Shown here piece after piece: positions 15,473 through 24,049 of a stretch of DNA of 64,000 bases. The notes below the pieces were generated by a model. It had not been told where the DNA came from. It was given only the letters and a program-made list of their open reading frames with translations, and did no database searches. Numbering within the stretch: position 1 is the stretch's first letter; the number at the start of each line of letters is the position of its first letter. This stretch comes from Streptomyces sp. 1331.2 (lineage in GTDB: Bacteria; Actinomycetota; Actinomycetes; Streptomycetales; Streptomycetaceae), in contig NZ_OBMJ01000001.1 in assembly GCF_900199205.1 (NCBI RefSeq), forward strand, positions 5,759,001-5,823,000, given 5' to 3'. Made by a program: the position numbers and the translations under genes.

Positions 15473-16951
15473 ATGAACGCCACCGCCCTTGCCGTACGGC
15501 TGCTCACCGAGCGGCCCCGGCCGCGTGGCATCGCCGGCTGGCGACACGCCCACTGGCTGGCCGTCGGCACGGTGTGTCTCGGTGCCTTCCTCGGCCAGCT
15601 CGACGCCAGCGTCATCGCCCTGGTCTTCCCCGCCATCGGCCGCCACTTCGACGTGGGCTTCGCCGCCGTCGAGTGGGTCGCCCTCGCCTACCTGCTCGTC
15701 CTGGTCGCCCTGCTCGCCCCGATCGGCTGGCTGTCCGACCTGGTCGGCCGCAAGACGATGTACATCGGCGGCTTCGCCGTCTTCGGCCTCTCCTCGCTCG
15801 GCGCGGGATTCGCGGGCAGCCTCTGGATCCTGGTCGGCTGCCGCGCCGTCCAGGCCGTCGGCGCCGCGATGATGCAGGCCAACAGCGTCGCCCTGGTCGC
15901 CCGCGGCGTCCCCGGGCACGCGATGCGGCGTGCGCTCGGCATCCAGGCCTCCGCGCAGGGCCTCGGACTGGCGCTCGGGCCGAGCCTCGGCGGACTGCTG
16001 GTCGAACGCGCCTCGTGGCAGTGGGTGTTCTGGGTGAACGTGCCGATCGCCGTGCTCGGCATCCTGGCCGGCTGGTACCTGCTGCCCCGCACCCGGACCG
16101 ACGGTCCGGCCCCCGTACCCGGGCCCCGGACGGGCGGTGCGGCGCGGCGCAGACGGGGCGACGCCCGCTTCGACCTACCCGGCATGCTGCTGCTCACCGG
16201 CGCGACCACGGCACTCCTGCTCGCCCTGTCCACCGCCTCCGGCCTGCCCCTGCCAGGCTGGGCGGTCGCCGCCCTGCTGATCGTCGCCGCCGTGCTCACC
16301 GCCGCACTGGTGCACCAGGAACGGCGGGCCGCCCGGCCGATCCTGGCGCCGGGACTGGTCAACACCCCGGGAGTGCGGTCCGGCCTGGTGGTGGCGCTGA
16401 TCGGCTACCTGCTCCTGTTCTGCCCGCTCGTGCTGGGCCCCGTACTGCTCGCCGACGCAGGGGTGTCGACGGCCCGCGCCGGCCTGGTGGTCACCCTGCT
16501 GCCCGCCGCCTTCGCCCTCGCCGCGACGGTCGGCGGCGGGCTGCTGCCCCGCGGCTGGTCGGACGTCACCCGGTGCCGCCTCGGCGCGGCCGTCGCGGCC
16601 GCCGGCCTGCTGCTGTTCGCGCTGCTGCCGGCCTCGGCGGTGGCCGCGGGCCCGCTGCTGGTCGCCGGCTACGGGCTGGGCCTGCTGCTGCCTGCCAACA
16701 ACGCGCTGGTGATGCGGGCGATACCGGCGGAGTGCTCGGCGGTCGGCGGCGGCATGGTGAACATGGCGCGCAGCCTCGGTACGGCCCTCGGGATGGCGCT
16801 GTCCGTCCTCGGTGTCCACCTGGCGGGCGCGGCGTCCGGTGGACGGACGGTGCTGTTCGTCCTCGCCGTGGTCGCGGCGGCAGCCGCCCTCCTCACCCGG
16901 CCGGCCCGCGCCGTTCGTACGGTCCGTACGGTCCGTACGGCTCGTCGTTAG
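15473..16951 (+). CDS. MFS drug exporter, DHA2 family (14 helices)
   Basis: A 492-residue proton-driven exporter of the EmrB/QacA type. Diagnostic segments are GAFLGQLDASVIALVFPAIG (motif D1 of DHA2), GWLSDLVGRKTMY (motif A, GxLaDrxGrkxxl) and ALGPSLGGLLVERASWQWVFWVNVP (motif C, gxxxGPxxGG). The hydrophobic pattern supports about 14 helices. It is divergently controlled with the MarR gene. The last nine codons are a 9-bp microsatellite (Arg-Thr-Val repeats), and the TAG stop overlaps the pth stop on the other strand. Confidence 0.92.
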   Translation: MNATALAVRLLTERPRPRGIAGWRHAHWLAVGTVCLGAFLGQLDASVIALVFPAIGRHFDVGFAAVEWVALAYLLVLVALLAPIGWLSDLVGRKTMYIGGFAVFGLSSLGAGFAGSLWILVGCRAVQAVGAAMMQANSVALVARGVPGHAMRRALGIQASAQGLGLALGPSLGGLLVERASWQWVFWVNVPIAVLGILAGWYLLPRTRTDGPAPVPGPRTGGAARRRRGDARFDLPGMLLLTGATTALLLALSTASGLPLPGWAVAALLIVAAVLTAALVHQERRAARPILAPGLVNTPGVRSGLVVALIGYLLLFCPLVLGPVLLADAGVSTARAGLVVTLLPAAFALAATVGGGLLPRGWSDVTRCRLGAAVAAAGLLLFALLPASAVAAGPLLVAGYGLGLLLPANNALVMRAIPAECSAVGGGMVNMARSLGTALGMALSVLGVHLAGAASGGRTVLFVLAVVAAAAALLTRPARAVRTVRTVRTARR

Positions 16952-17559
16952 GCGGTCGGCGCGGTCGGCGCGGTCGGCGCGGTCGGCGCGTTGAGGGTGT
17001 CCTGGGCCCGGTTCAGGCCGAGCCGGACCAGGGTCTCCAGGGCATCCGCGCAGCGGTCCAACTCACCCGGCAGTGCGGCGAGTTCGTCGTCCGAGAACTT
17101 CTTCAGCACGAAGTCGCCGATGCTCTGCCCCTTGGGCGGGCGTCCGATGCCGAAGCGCAGCCGGATGAAGTCGCGGGTGCCGAGCACCTCGCCGACCGAG
17201 CGCACGCCGTTGTGGCCGCCGGGGCCGCCGCCGCGCTTGAGCCGGGCGGAGCCGAACGCGAAGTCCAGGTCGTCCTGCACGACCACCAGCCGCTCGACCG
17301 GCACGCCGTGGCGGCGCAGCAGCGCGGCCACCGGGCGGCCGGACAGGTTGATGAACCACAGCGGCTTCGCCAGCAGCACCCGGTGGCCGTCGACCTCGAA
17401 CTCCGCGAGCCGGGTGGCGATTCCGCTGCGCCGGAAGCGGACGCCGTGCCGCTCGGCCAGCCGGTCCGCGGCGAGGAAGCCCGCGTTGTGCCGGGTCAGC
17501 CGGAACCACGGGCCGGGGTTGCCCAGTCCGGCGATCAGCCAGGGGACGTCAGGGGTCAT
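16948..17559 (-). CDS. pth: Peptidyl-tRNA hydrolase
   Basis: Releases peptides from stalled peptidyl-tRNA (203 aa). Family signatures are GLGNPG at residues 11-16 with N14, catalytic H24 in TRHNAGF, FINLSG, VVQDDLDFAFG with the catalytic aspartate, GGGPGGHNGVRS and FGIGRPP. A tail of four Ala-Pro-Thr repeats encoded by a 9-bp microsatellite ends the protein. The gene is convergent with the MFS exporter, and their stop codons overlap. Streptomycetes often carry more than one pth; which copy this is cannot be told. Confidence 0.94.
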   Translation of the reverse strand: MTPDVPWLIAGLGNPGPWFRLTRHNAGFLAADRLAERHGVRFRRSGIATRLAEFEVDGHRVLLAKPLWFINLSGRPVAALLRRHGVPVERLVVVQDDLDFAFGSARLKRGGGPGGHNGVRSVGEVLGTRDFIRLRFGIGRPPKGQSIGDFVLKKFSDDELAALPGELDRCADALETLVRLGLNRAQDTLNAPTAPTAPTAPTA

Positions 17560-17735
17560 GCGCGGGACTCCGTAAGGGGGCGGGAACGGCGGACGGCCGG
17601 GGCACGGCGCGGACGGTACGGGACCGTCGGCCGCGCCCCGGCCGTCCGGGGAACGCGAAAGGGTGCGCCGGAGCGGGCTGAGCCGGCAGCAGGCGGTGAG
17701 CCGGTACGGGCTGCGCCGGTACGGGCTGCGCCGGC

Positions 17736-18521
17736 TCAGGACGCGGGCACGCCGGGGGCGGCGCCGCGCTCCTTGAGCATGTCGGTCATCAGCTCCAGCT
17801 CCGAGGTCTGGGCGACCACCATCGACTGGGCGAGCCGCTTCTCGGCGTCGTTCCTGGCCAGGTCCACGTAGCCCTGGGCCATCTCGACGCCGCCCTTGTG
17901 GTGCTCGATCATCAGCTGCAGGTAGTACACCTCGGCGTCCCGCCCGCTGAGCGAACGCAGCTTCGCGATCTGGGCGTTGGTGGCCATGCCGGGCATCAGC
18001 GAACCGTCGTGCGCCTGGTAGTCGTGGCCCATCTGCATCCAGGCCATCGGCTTGGCGACCGAGTGCTGCGGCAGCCCCCACTGGTCCAGCCAGCCCATCA
18101 TCATGCCGCGCTGGTTGGCCTGGGTGTTGATGATGTCGAAGGCCAGGGTGCGGGTCGGCTCGTCGGAGGTGCGGTCCCGGACGGCGAACGACAGGTCCAC
18201 CGCCTGCTGGTGGTGGGTCGCCATGTCGCGGGCGAAACCGGCCTCGGGCGAGTCGTCCGCCGGAACGGACAGCGAGGAGGAGCCGGAGGCCGAGGTCCCG
18301 CTCGCCACCAGGGCCGGCACCCCGAGCGCCAGCGCCACGGCGGCGGCCAGCGCGGCCGGCCACCACAGGCGGCGGCGCGCGGACCTGGCCGGGCCCTCGG
18401 CGGTGGCGGCCTCGGTGACGGCCGCCGCAGCGGTCGCGACGGCGTCCTCGGCAGCGGACCCGGCGGACCCGGCGGACCCGGAGGTACCGGATTCGCCCGG
18501 GCGGCCCGCGTCGGCGGTCAC
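17736..18521 (-). CDS. DUF305 domain-containing membrane-anchored protein
   Basis: A 261-residue protein with an alanine-rich N-terminus, one transmembrane helix (WWPAALAAAVALALGVPALV, about residues 53-72) and an external DUF305 domain. The domain shows two ferritin-like His/Met-rich helices, MATHHQQAVDLS and YYLQLMIEHHKGGVEMAQ, with many methionines (RGMMMGWL, MAWMQMGH). Such helices suggest metal binding, often copper in annotations of this family, but no function is proven. The GTG start overlaps the DUF3105 stop (GTGA), so the two are co-translated. Confidence 0.88.
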   Translation of the reverse strand: MTADAGRPGESGTSGSAGSAGSAAEDAVATAAAAVTEAATAEGPARSARRRLWWPAALAAAVALALGVPALVASGTSASGSSSLSVPADDSPEAGFARDMATHHQQAVDLSFAVRDRTSDEPTRTLAFDIINTQANQRGMMMGWLDQWGLPQHSVAKPMAWMQMGHDYQAHDGSLMPGMATNAQIAKLRSLSGRDAEVYYLQLMIEHHKGGVEMAQGYVDLARNDAEKRLAQSMVVAQTSELELMTDMLKERGAAPGVPAS

Positions 18522-19183
18522 ATCTGCCCCATGGTGCAGGAGGCGCCCGGCTCCTGGGTCTGCTTGCCCTGGACGTACTTGGTGAAGAACTGGTTCACCC
18601 GGGGGTCGCTGGCGCTGTCCACGACCAGCTGGGTGCTCCAGGCGTTCAGGGTGATGGTGCCCTGCTCGTCCGGGTACGGGCTCATCAGCGAGTACGGGGT
18701 GGTCTTGACCTTGTCGGACAGGGTCTTGATGTCCTCCGGCGTGGCCTTGCCGTTGTACGTCACCCAGACCGCGCCGTGCTCCAGCGAGTGGACGGCGCGC
18801 TCGTTCTCGACCGGCTGGTCGTAGACGTGGCCCATGCAGTCCAGCCAGACCGCGTTGTGGTCGCCGCCGACCGGCGGGGTCATCGGGTAGTTGACCTTCT
18901 CCTTGACGTGGGTGCGGCCCAGGTCGCCGAAGGTCTTCACGCCCGGGATGTCCGCGTTGGCGGCGGCTTCCTTGTCCTTCTTCTTCTGGTTCTGGTCCAT
19001 GACGACCCAGGTGCCGGTGGCGATCGCGGCGATCACCAGCACGCCGGCCGCCACCGAGGCGACGACCTTGTTGCGGCGGTCGCGGCGCTGCTCTGCGGCG
19101 CGCAGCTCGGCGATCCGAGCGCGACGGTCGAGGCCGGCCTGCTTGCCGCCGGACTTGTTGGACTGCTTGGAGGCGGAACCCAT
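18518..19183 (-). CDS. DUF3105 domain-containing membrane protein
   Basis: A 221-residue protein with a basic N-terminus, one transmembrane helix (VVASVAAGVLVIAAIATGTWVV) and an external DUF3105 domain (YPMTPPVGGDHNAVWLDCMG, then VHSLEHGAVWVTY). The conserved His and Cys residues could bind a metal. An AAGGA site precedes the ATG. DUF3105 and DUF305 genes are commonly adjacent in actinobacteria, which supports a shared envelope function. That function is unknown to me. Confidence 0.9.
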   Translation of the reverse strand: MGSASKQSNKSGGKQAGLDRRARIAELRAAEQRRDRRNKVVASVAAGVLVIAAIATGTWVVMDQNQKKKDKEAAANADIPGVKTFGDLGRTHVKEKVNYPMTPPVGGDHNAVWLDCMGHVYDQPVENERAVHSLEHGAVWVTYNGKATPEDIKTLSDKVKTTPYSLMSPYPDEQGTITLNAWSTQLVVDSASDPRVNQFFTKYVQGKQTQEPGASCTMGQM

Positions 19184-19285
19184 GGTGGTGTCCTTGTCTC
19201 CGCCGCGCACCGGTCGGTGGCGGCGGTCAGCTGGAAGGAGGGGAGGGGCGGATCCGTCGGCGGCGGGGCCGGCGGTGGGTTCCGC

Positions 19286-19822
19286 TCAGGACCGGTGGAC
19301 CTGGAGCTCGTGCAGATCGGGTGCCGGGTGCGAACCGTCCAGCAGACCGGCGGGCACCACCCGGGGCAGCGCCTCGGGCGCGGCCGGGGTGCGGGGTGAC
19401 ACGGCGGGCTGCGGCTGCGGCGGCGGGTTCGGCAGCTGGGCGTCCTGCGAGCAGTACGGGTGACTGGAGCAGCCGTTGTTGCGCGGGGGCTGGCCGTCGG
19501 CGGTGCAGAGGATCCAGTGGCCCTGGCCCTGGTCCTCCGCGAGCTTCGCGGCCTTGGCGGGCCTGGTGGCCGGCGCGGCGGGGTCGGCGTGGGGCGCCTG
19601 TCCGGTGGCGACCTGCACACTGACCACACTGACGACGGTCACGGCACTGGCCGGGGCCGCGGCCGGCACCGGACGGGCGGACCCGTCCACCGCCTTCGCC
19701 TGACCGGCGCAGGGCAGCACCGCCAGCAGCGCGCCGAGCAGCAGGACCAACAGCGCACCCACCGGGCGGCCCGCCGGTGCGGCCCTCCCCGGTCGGGGCA
19801 AGCTGGGGGCCGACGCGGTCAT
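19286..19822 (-). CDS. Putative secreted protein of unknown function
   Basis: A 178-residue protein not recognised as a family. It has a basic N-terminus, a hydrophobic signal-like segment (VGALLVLLLGALLAVLP, residues about 21-37), then alanine/proline-rich sequence. A short cysteine cluster (ILCTADGQPPRNNGCSSHPYCSQ) has three cysteines, and a proline-rich tail follows. It lies 102 bases upstream of the DUF3105 gene on the same strand and may belong to that operon. The cysteine cluster suggests a small disulfide or metal-binding module outside the cell. Confidence 0.6.
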   Translation of the reverse strand: MTASAPSLPRPGRAAPAGRPVGALLVLLLGALLAVLPCAGQAKAVDGSARPVPAAAPASAVTVVSVVSVQVATGQAPHADPAAPATRPAKAAKLAEDQGQGHWILCTADGQPPRNNGCSSHPYCSQDAQLPNPPPQPQPAVSPRTPAAPEALPRVVPAGLLDGSHPAPDLHELQVHRS

Positions 19823-20140
19823 GCGGACATTTAATCAGCCGAACGAGTGAAGCGATGCCCCCCATCGGCCCTCATTTTCAGGGGCCCGTACGCCCGGATG
19901 ACCAGGAAACACCTTGCTCCGGGCACATCCGGCAAGCACGGACGGAACGGAAACGAACGATGCGGTGACGCCCCCGCGGCGCGGACGACGAACCGGCAGG
20001 TCGGCGGGGTGGCCGGGATGTTCCCAAGGGTGACCGGTTGTCGCCGAAACCCGGACAGGGTCGTTGCACGTGGAGAACAATGACGTCGAGCCCGGCCCGC
20101 CGGGGGCGGCGCGACCACCGGACCCACCAGGAGCCGCCAG
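19823..20140. other. Intergenic region, divergent genes
   Basis: 318 bases between the secreted-protein gene and the phosphatase-like gene. I see an AT-rich spot (TGATTAAAT on the minus strand near 19830) that could be a -10 element for the minus gene, and an AGGAG ribosome site for the plus gene at its right end. No RNA gene or clear dyad was found. Confidence 0.4.
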
Positions 20141-21745
20141 ATGAGCAAGCAGGGTGCACCCGCACAGCCGCCCCGGCCCGAGGACGGCTGGTGGGACACC
20201 GTCTACGACGGCCCGGCGGGCACCCTCCCCGACACACCGGACGCCGACCCGGGGGACGGCAGCGTGGACGACTGGTTCGACACGGCAGCCGGGCTCATCG
20301 GGCAGCAGCGGTCGGGGGAGGAGCCGGCGGCTGAGCCGGAGCCGGGGCCTGGGCCTGAGCCGGTGGCGGTGCCCGAGGTGGTGGTGCCGGAGCCGGAGCC
20401 GGACGGCCGGGACAGCATCGACGACTGGTTCGACACCGCGGTCGGAGTGATCGGCGGGGCGGAGGGCATCGGACGCCAGCGGACGTCCACGGAGACCCAC
20501 CAGTTCCGCGCACCCTCCTTCGCGGACGACGCGCCCGAGCCCGTGGCGGCGCCGGAGCCGGAGCCGATCTCCCTGCAGAAGCCCGAACCGCCTCAGGTGC
20601 CCGAAGCACCCGACGTGCCTGAAGCGCCCGACGTGCCTGAAGCGCCCGAAGCGCCCGAGGCCCTTGAGGCACCCGTCCCCGCCCCCGACCTGGCCCCGGA
20701 ACCCGACTCCGACCACGCGCCGGTGCCGGAGCCCGACCCGGAACCGGTGCAGCCCACCGCCCCGGCCCCCGCCCCCGCCACCATTCCCGACCCCCGGTTG
20801 GCCATCCGTGCCCCGCTCGCCGACGGCGGCGCCCCCGTGCCGCACGTCGGCGAGCGACCCCCGACGTACGGTCCCGAGCCGACGGCCGTCCCGGAGGCGG
20901 ACCCGGGCTCGCTGCGCGGCCTCGTACCGGACACCGTGCTGGAGGGGGCGCAGTACGGTCCGTCCGTGCTGCGCGCCGTCTCCGTCCGCGGCGACTCCGC
21001 GCGCTACCGGGGCGAGCCGCGGCGGGACTCCCTGCTCGTCACCCGGTTCGGCGACGGCCCCGACGGACTGCTGCTCGCCGTCCTCGGCGGCTTCGACCGT
21101 ACGGGCGGAGCGGCGGAGGACGCGGTCACCGCGGAGGCCGTCGCCGCCGCCGCCGACGAAGCCTGCCGCCAACTCGCCGCCGCGATCGGGCGAAGCCGGG
21201 CCGGACTGGCCGCCGACCTGCGCGATGGCGCCCGGGACCGGCTCCGGTACGGCCTCCAGCGGCTGGCGACCAGCGCCGCCGCCCCGCTGCGGGCGCTGGC
21301 GCCCCGGGAGGAAGGGGGCGACCCGCAGTCCCCGGCCGCGCTGCACTGCCTGATGGTGTCGCTGGACCCGGCGGCGGGCTACCGTGCGGCGTTCGGCGTC
21401 GGCCCGGGCGGGCTGTACCTGCTGCGCGCGGGGCACTGGATCGACGCGTACGCCGCCCGCCTGCTGTACCACCCGGACGGGCAGCCGCCGGTCGCCGAGG
21501 CGCCGGTCCCGGACCCGCGTCCGTTCCGCTTCCGGCTGGTCCCCGCGACCCCGGGCGACATCCTGCTCCTCTGCACCCCTGGCCTGGCCGCCCCGATCGC
21601 CGACGAGCCCGCCGTCGCCCACTTCCTCTCCACCCACTGGACCCACCCCCACCCCCCGGGCACCATCGACTTCCTGCGCCAGGTCCAGGTCCGCGCCAAG
21701 GGCTACGCCGACGACCGCACCGCCGCCGCCATCTGGACCGAATGA
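20141..21745 (+). CDS. PP2C-like domain protein with acidic proline-rich N-terminal half
   Basis: A 534-residue protein. The first 90 residues hold two copies of a motif DDWFDTAxGxIG (residues about 48-59 and 94-105 by rough count) embedded in acidic proline/glutamate repeats. A long Pro-Glu-Ala linker follows. The C-terminal 260 residues resemble a PP2C-type phosphatase fold (AVSVRGDSARYRGEPRRDSLLV, LLLAVLGGFD, PGDILLLCTPGLAAPIADEPAV), but the usual metal-binding Asp-Gly pairs are weak, so activity is doubtful. The ATG has AGGAG. The repeated motif looks like a docking peptide. Confidence 0.7.
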   Translation: MSKQGAPAQPPRPEDGWWDTVYDGPAGTLPDTPDADPGDGSVDDWFDTAAGLIGQQRSGEEPAAEPEPGPGPEPVAVPEVVVPEPEPDGRDSIDDWFDTAVGVIGGAEGIGRQRTSTETHQFRAPSFADDAPEPVAAPEPEPISLQKPEPPQVPEAPDVPEAPDVPEAPEAPEALEAPVPAPDLAPEPDSDHAPVPEPDPEPVQPTAPAPAPATIPDPRLAIRAPLADGGAPVPHVGERPPTYGPEPTAVPEADPGSLRGLVPDTVLEGAQYGPSVLRAVSVRGDSARYRGEPRRDSLLVTRFGDGPDGLLLAVLGGFDRTGGAAEDAVTAEAVAAAADEACRQLAAAIGRSRAGLAADLRDGARDRLRYGLQRLATSAAAPLRALAPREEGGDPQSPAALHCLMVSLDPAAGYRAAFGVGPGGLYLLRAGHWIDAYAARLLYHPDGQPPVAEAPVPDPRPFRFRLVPATPGDILLLCTPGLAAPIADEPAVAHFLSTHWTHPHPPGTIDFLRQVQVRAKGYADDRTAAAIWTE

Positions 21746-21782
21746 CCGAAGCCCCACACCGCCCTACACCGCCCGCGCGCAC

Positions 21783-22230
21783 GAGAAGTCGGCCCACCCG
21801 ACTTCTCACGCACGGACCTCACCCTGCGGCGGACGCGCCCCTTCCGGTGTCCGGCCGGCCCCAAGGTAAAAATCTGTAGACCGGTCTGCATATTTTTCCC
21901 GGGATGGTGGCCGCCCGCCCCGCGCAGGAAGTCGGCCCGCCCGACTTCTGGTGCGGGCTCGCCGTCCAGCCCGTGTAATCAGTAGACCGGTCTGCATATT
22001 TCTTTCTGCCGAGCCGGCTGGTCACACAGGAAGTCGGCCGGGCCGACTTCTGGTGCGCGAGCAGAGTTGCGGTCGCGAGGAAATATGTAGACCGGTCTGC
22101 ATATTCCTGCCCTCCGGCGGACGGCTGCGCAGGAAGTCGGCCGGGCCGACTTCTGGTGCCCGTGCCCGTGCCGGTGCCGGTGCCGGTGGGCGGCGGCTGC
22201 GGGGGGAATCAGTAGACCGGTCTGCATATT
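21783..22230. repeat. Alternating array of two palindromes (4 + 4 copies)
   Basis: Two unrelated palindromes alternate strictly P-T-P-T-P-T-P-T. P is a hairpin around GAAGTCGG...CCGACTTC at 21783-21807, 21927-21949, 22030-22050 and 22133-22153; copies 2-4 share the flank TTCTGGTGC. T is GTAGACCGGTCTGCATATT, starting at 21876, 21982, 22087 and 22212, with the perfect core AGACCGGTCT typical of TetR-class operators. In copy 3 the dyad extends to 24 bp (22082-22105). Unit length is about 105 bp. The sequences between palindromes differ, so this is not a simple tandem duplication. It fills the gap between the phosphatase-like gene and the tetR gene. Confidence 0.85.
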
Positions 22231-22870
22231 TTCCCGAGGGGGTGGGCACTCGGGGGGCCATCGGGGTGGGGTCAGGCGCGCAGGAGGATGGTGGTGACGG
22301 CGGTGGCTTGGGTGAGGGCGGTGGGGGGTGGGTGTCGGGGAGGCCGATGGCGATGGGGACGGCGAGGCCGTCGAGGAGGGCGCGGATCTGGAAGGCGCGG
22401 TCGGCGGCCGGGCCCGGGGTGAAGTGGCCGGTGGCGGTGCCCTGCTCGATGAGGGCGACCAGGTCGGCCTGCCACGGCGCCTCGATCTCCTGCTGCCCCT
22501 GGCGGATCTCGGCGCTCGTCGGGGAGCGGCCCCACACCTCGACCCAGAGGATCCACCGCGGGTCGCCCGCGCCCTCCGGCAGGTAGAGGCGCAGGTAGGC
22601 GTCGAGGCGCTGCCAGGGGTCGAGGGTGTGGTCGGCGAGGGCGTCGCGGCGGCGGGCGCCGAGCTGGTCCTCGCTCCAGCGGAGGGTTTCCAGCAGCAGC
22701 TGGTCCTTGCTGCCGAAGTAGTAGAGCAGGTGTCCGGCGCTCATCTGGAGCTGCTTGCCGAGCCCGGCCATGGTGAGTTTGGCGAGCCCGTGTTCGGCGA
22801 TCGCGGCCCGGGCGGTGGCGAAGACCTCCTCGCGGGGGCGTGCCGGCCGGCGCGGGCGGGGGTCCGCCAT
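22022..22870 (-). CDS. TetR family regulator with frameshifted C-terminus
   Basis: The first 190 residues are a normal TetR protein: helix-turn-helix KLTMAGLGKQLQMSAGHLLYYFGSKDQLL (residues about 30-58), then a ligand domain. As sequenced the frame runs on to 282 residues through two units of the neighbouring palindrome array. In the other frame the ending TALTQATAVTTILLRA closes at a stop at 22272-22274. Restoring one C in the C6 tract (complement of 22323-22328) would join the two and give 199 residues, the family norm. So this is either a real recent frameshift or a sequencing error. It is separated from aguA by a terminator and so has its own promoter. Confidence 0.8.
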   Translation of the reverse strand: MADPRPRRPARPREEVFATARAAIAEHGLAKLTMAGLGKQLQMSAGHLLYYFGSKDQLLLETLRWSEDQLGARRRDALADHTLDPWQRLDAYLRLYLPEGAGDPRWILWVEVWGRSPTSAEIRQGQQEIEAPWQADLVALIEQGTATGHFTPGPAADRAFQIRALLDGLAVPIAIGLPDTHPPPPSPKPPPSPPSSCAPDPTPMAPRVPTPSGKYADRSTDSPRSRRPPAPAPARARAPEVGPADFLRSRPPEGRNMQTGLHISSRPQLCSRTRSRPGRLPV

Positions 22871-22910
22871 GTGCGTGCTCTCCCTCGGTGGAACGGAGGT
22901 TCGAAGACTA

Positions 22911-22939
22911 CCGGAGCGGGGGACGGGCCCCCGCTCCGG
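22911..22939 (-). terminator. Terminator after the agmatine/urease-like operon
   Basis: A 12-bp perfect stem CCGGAGCGGGGG/CCCCCGCTCCGG with a 5-base loop, 12 bases beyond the aguA stop. It separates aguA from the downstream tetR gene. Confidence 0.85.
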
Positions 22940-22951
22940 CAGCGACGGGCG

Positions 22952-24001
22952 TCAGAGTGCCTTCGGCTGCTGCTGGGTGATGCAGTGGATGCCGCCGCCG
23001 TTGGCGAAGATCTCGCGGGCGTCGACGAGTTCGACGGTGCGGCCCGGGTAGGCGCGGCCGAGGATGGCGGCGGCCTCCTGGTCGCGCGGGTCGGCGAAGG
23101 CGCACAGGATGACGGCGCCGTTGGCCACGTAGTGGTTGATGTAGGAGTAGTCGACCGGCTCGCCGTCCTCGTCCAGGAGGACGGTGGGGGCGGGCAGTTC
23201 GATGACCTCCAGCCGGCGGCCCTGGGCGTCCGTGGAGGCGCGCAGGATGGCGACGAGCTCCTGGCAGACCTCGTGGTCCGGGTGGGACGGGTCGGGCTGG
23301 ACGTGGGCGACCACGACGCCCGGGCGGACGAAGGAGGCGACGATGTCGATGTGCCCGCGGGTGCCGAACTCGTCGTAGTCGCGGGTGAGTCCGCGCGGCA
23401 GCCAGATCGCCTTGGTGGTGCCGAGGAAGGCGTGCAGCTCGGCCTCGACCTCCTCCTTGGTCCAGTCGGCGTTGCGTCCCTCGCCGAGCTGGACGGTCTC
23501 GGTGACGAGCACCGTGCCCTCGCCGTCGACGTGGATGCCGCCGCCCTCGTTGATCAGCCGGGAGGCGAAGCGCTGGACCTCCGTCAGTTCGCTGATGTGC
23601 TCGGCGATGTGCTGGTCCTTGTCCCAGCGGGCCCAGGACTGCGCGCCCCAGCCGTTGAAGATCCAGTCGGCGGCGGCCAGCGAGCCCTTGCCGTCGATCA
23701 GGAAGGACGGGCCGATGTCGCGCATCCAGGCGTCGTCCAGCGGCCGCTCGACGATCTCGACCTGCTCGGAGACGTACTTGCGCGCCTCGGCCGTCTCACC
23801 GGTGTTGACGATCAGCGTCACCGGCTCGTACCGGACGATGGTGTTGGCGACGGCGGCCCAGGCCTCGCGGCCCGCGTGCAGCTGCTCGGGGGTCTCGAAG
23901 GTGGGGTTGGCGGTCGGGAAGGCCATCCAGGTGCGGTCGTGCGGGTGCCACTCGGCGGGCATCCGGTAGCCGAGGGAGGCGGGCGTGGGGGTGGTCATCA
24001 T
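22952..24001 (-). CDS. aguA: Agmatine deiminase
   Basis: Converts agmatine to N-carbamoylputrescine and ammonia (349 aa). It has the pentein-fold signatures of the family: PAEWHPHDRTWMAFP at the N-terminus, DDAWMRDIGPSF, NEGGGIHVDGEGTVL, GHIDIVASF with the catalytic histidine, and the nucleophile cysteine in ANGGGIHCITQQQP at the C-terminus. Two ATGs are adjacent (24001 and 23998); either follows a GGA-type site. It lies 48 bases downstream of the urease-like alpha-subunit gene on the same strand. No N-carbamoylputrescine amidohydrolase (AguB) gene is nearby. Confidence 0.95.
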   Translation of the reverse strand: MMTTPTPASLGYRMPAEWHPHDRTWMAFPTANPTFETPEQLHAGREAWAAVANTIVRYEPVTLIVNTGETAEARKYVSEQVEIVERPLDDAWMRDIGPSFLIDGKGSLAAADWIFNGWGAQSWARWDKDQHIAEHISELTEVQRFASRLINEGGGIHVDGEGTVLVTETVQLGEGRNADWTKEEVEAELHAFLGTTKAIWLPRGLTRDYDEFGTRGHIDIVASFVRPGVVVAHVQPDPSHPDHEVCQELVAILRASTDAQGRRLEVIELPAPTVLLDEDGEPVDYSYINHYVANGAVILCAFADPRDQEAAAILGRAYPGRTVELVDAREIFANGGGIHCITQQQPKAL

Positions 24002-24049
24002 CAAGTCCTATGGGGGAGAACGCGGGAGGGCGCGGAAGACGAGGGAGGA

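Noticed and set aside
21783..22230. CRISPR array
   Set aside because: Repeats are two different palindromes with unequal spacers and no cas genes; spacing and unit types do not fit.
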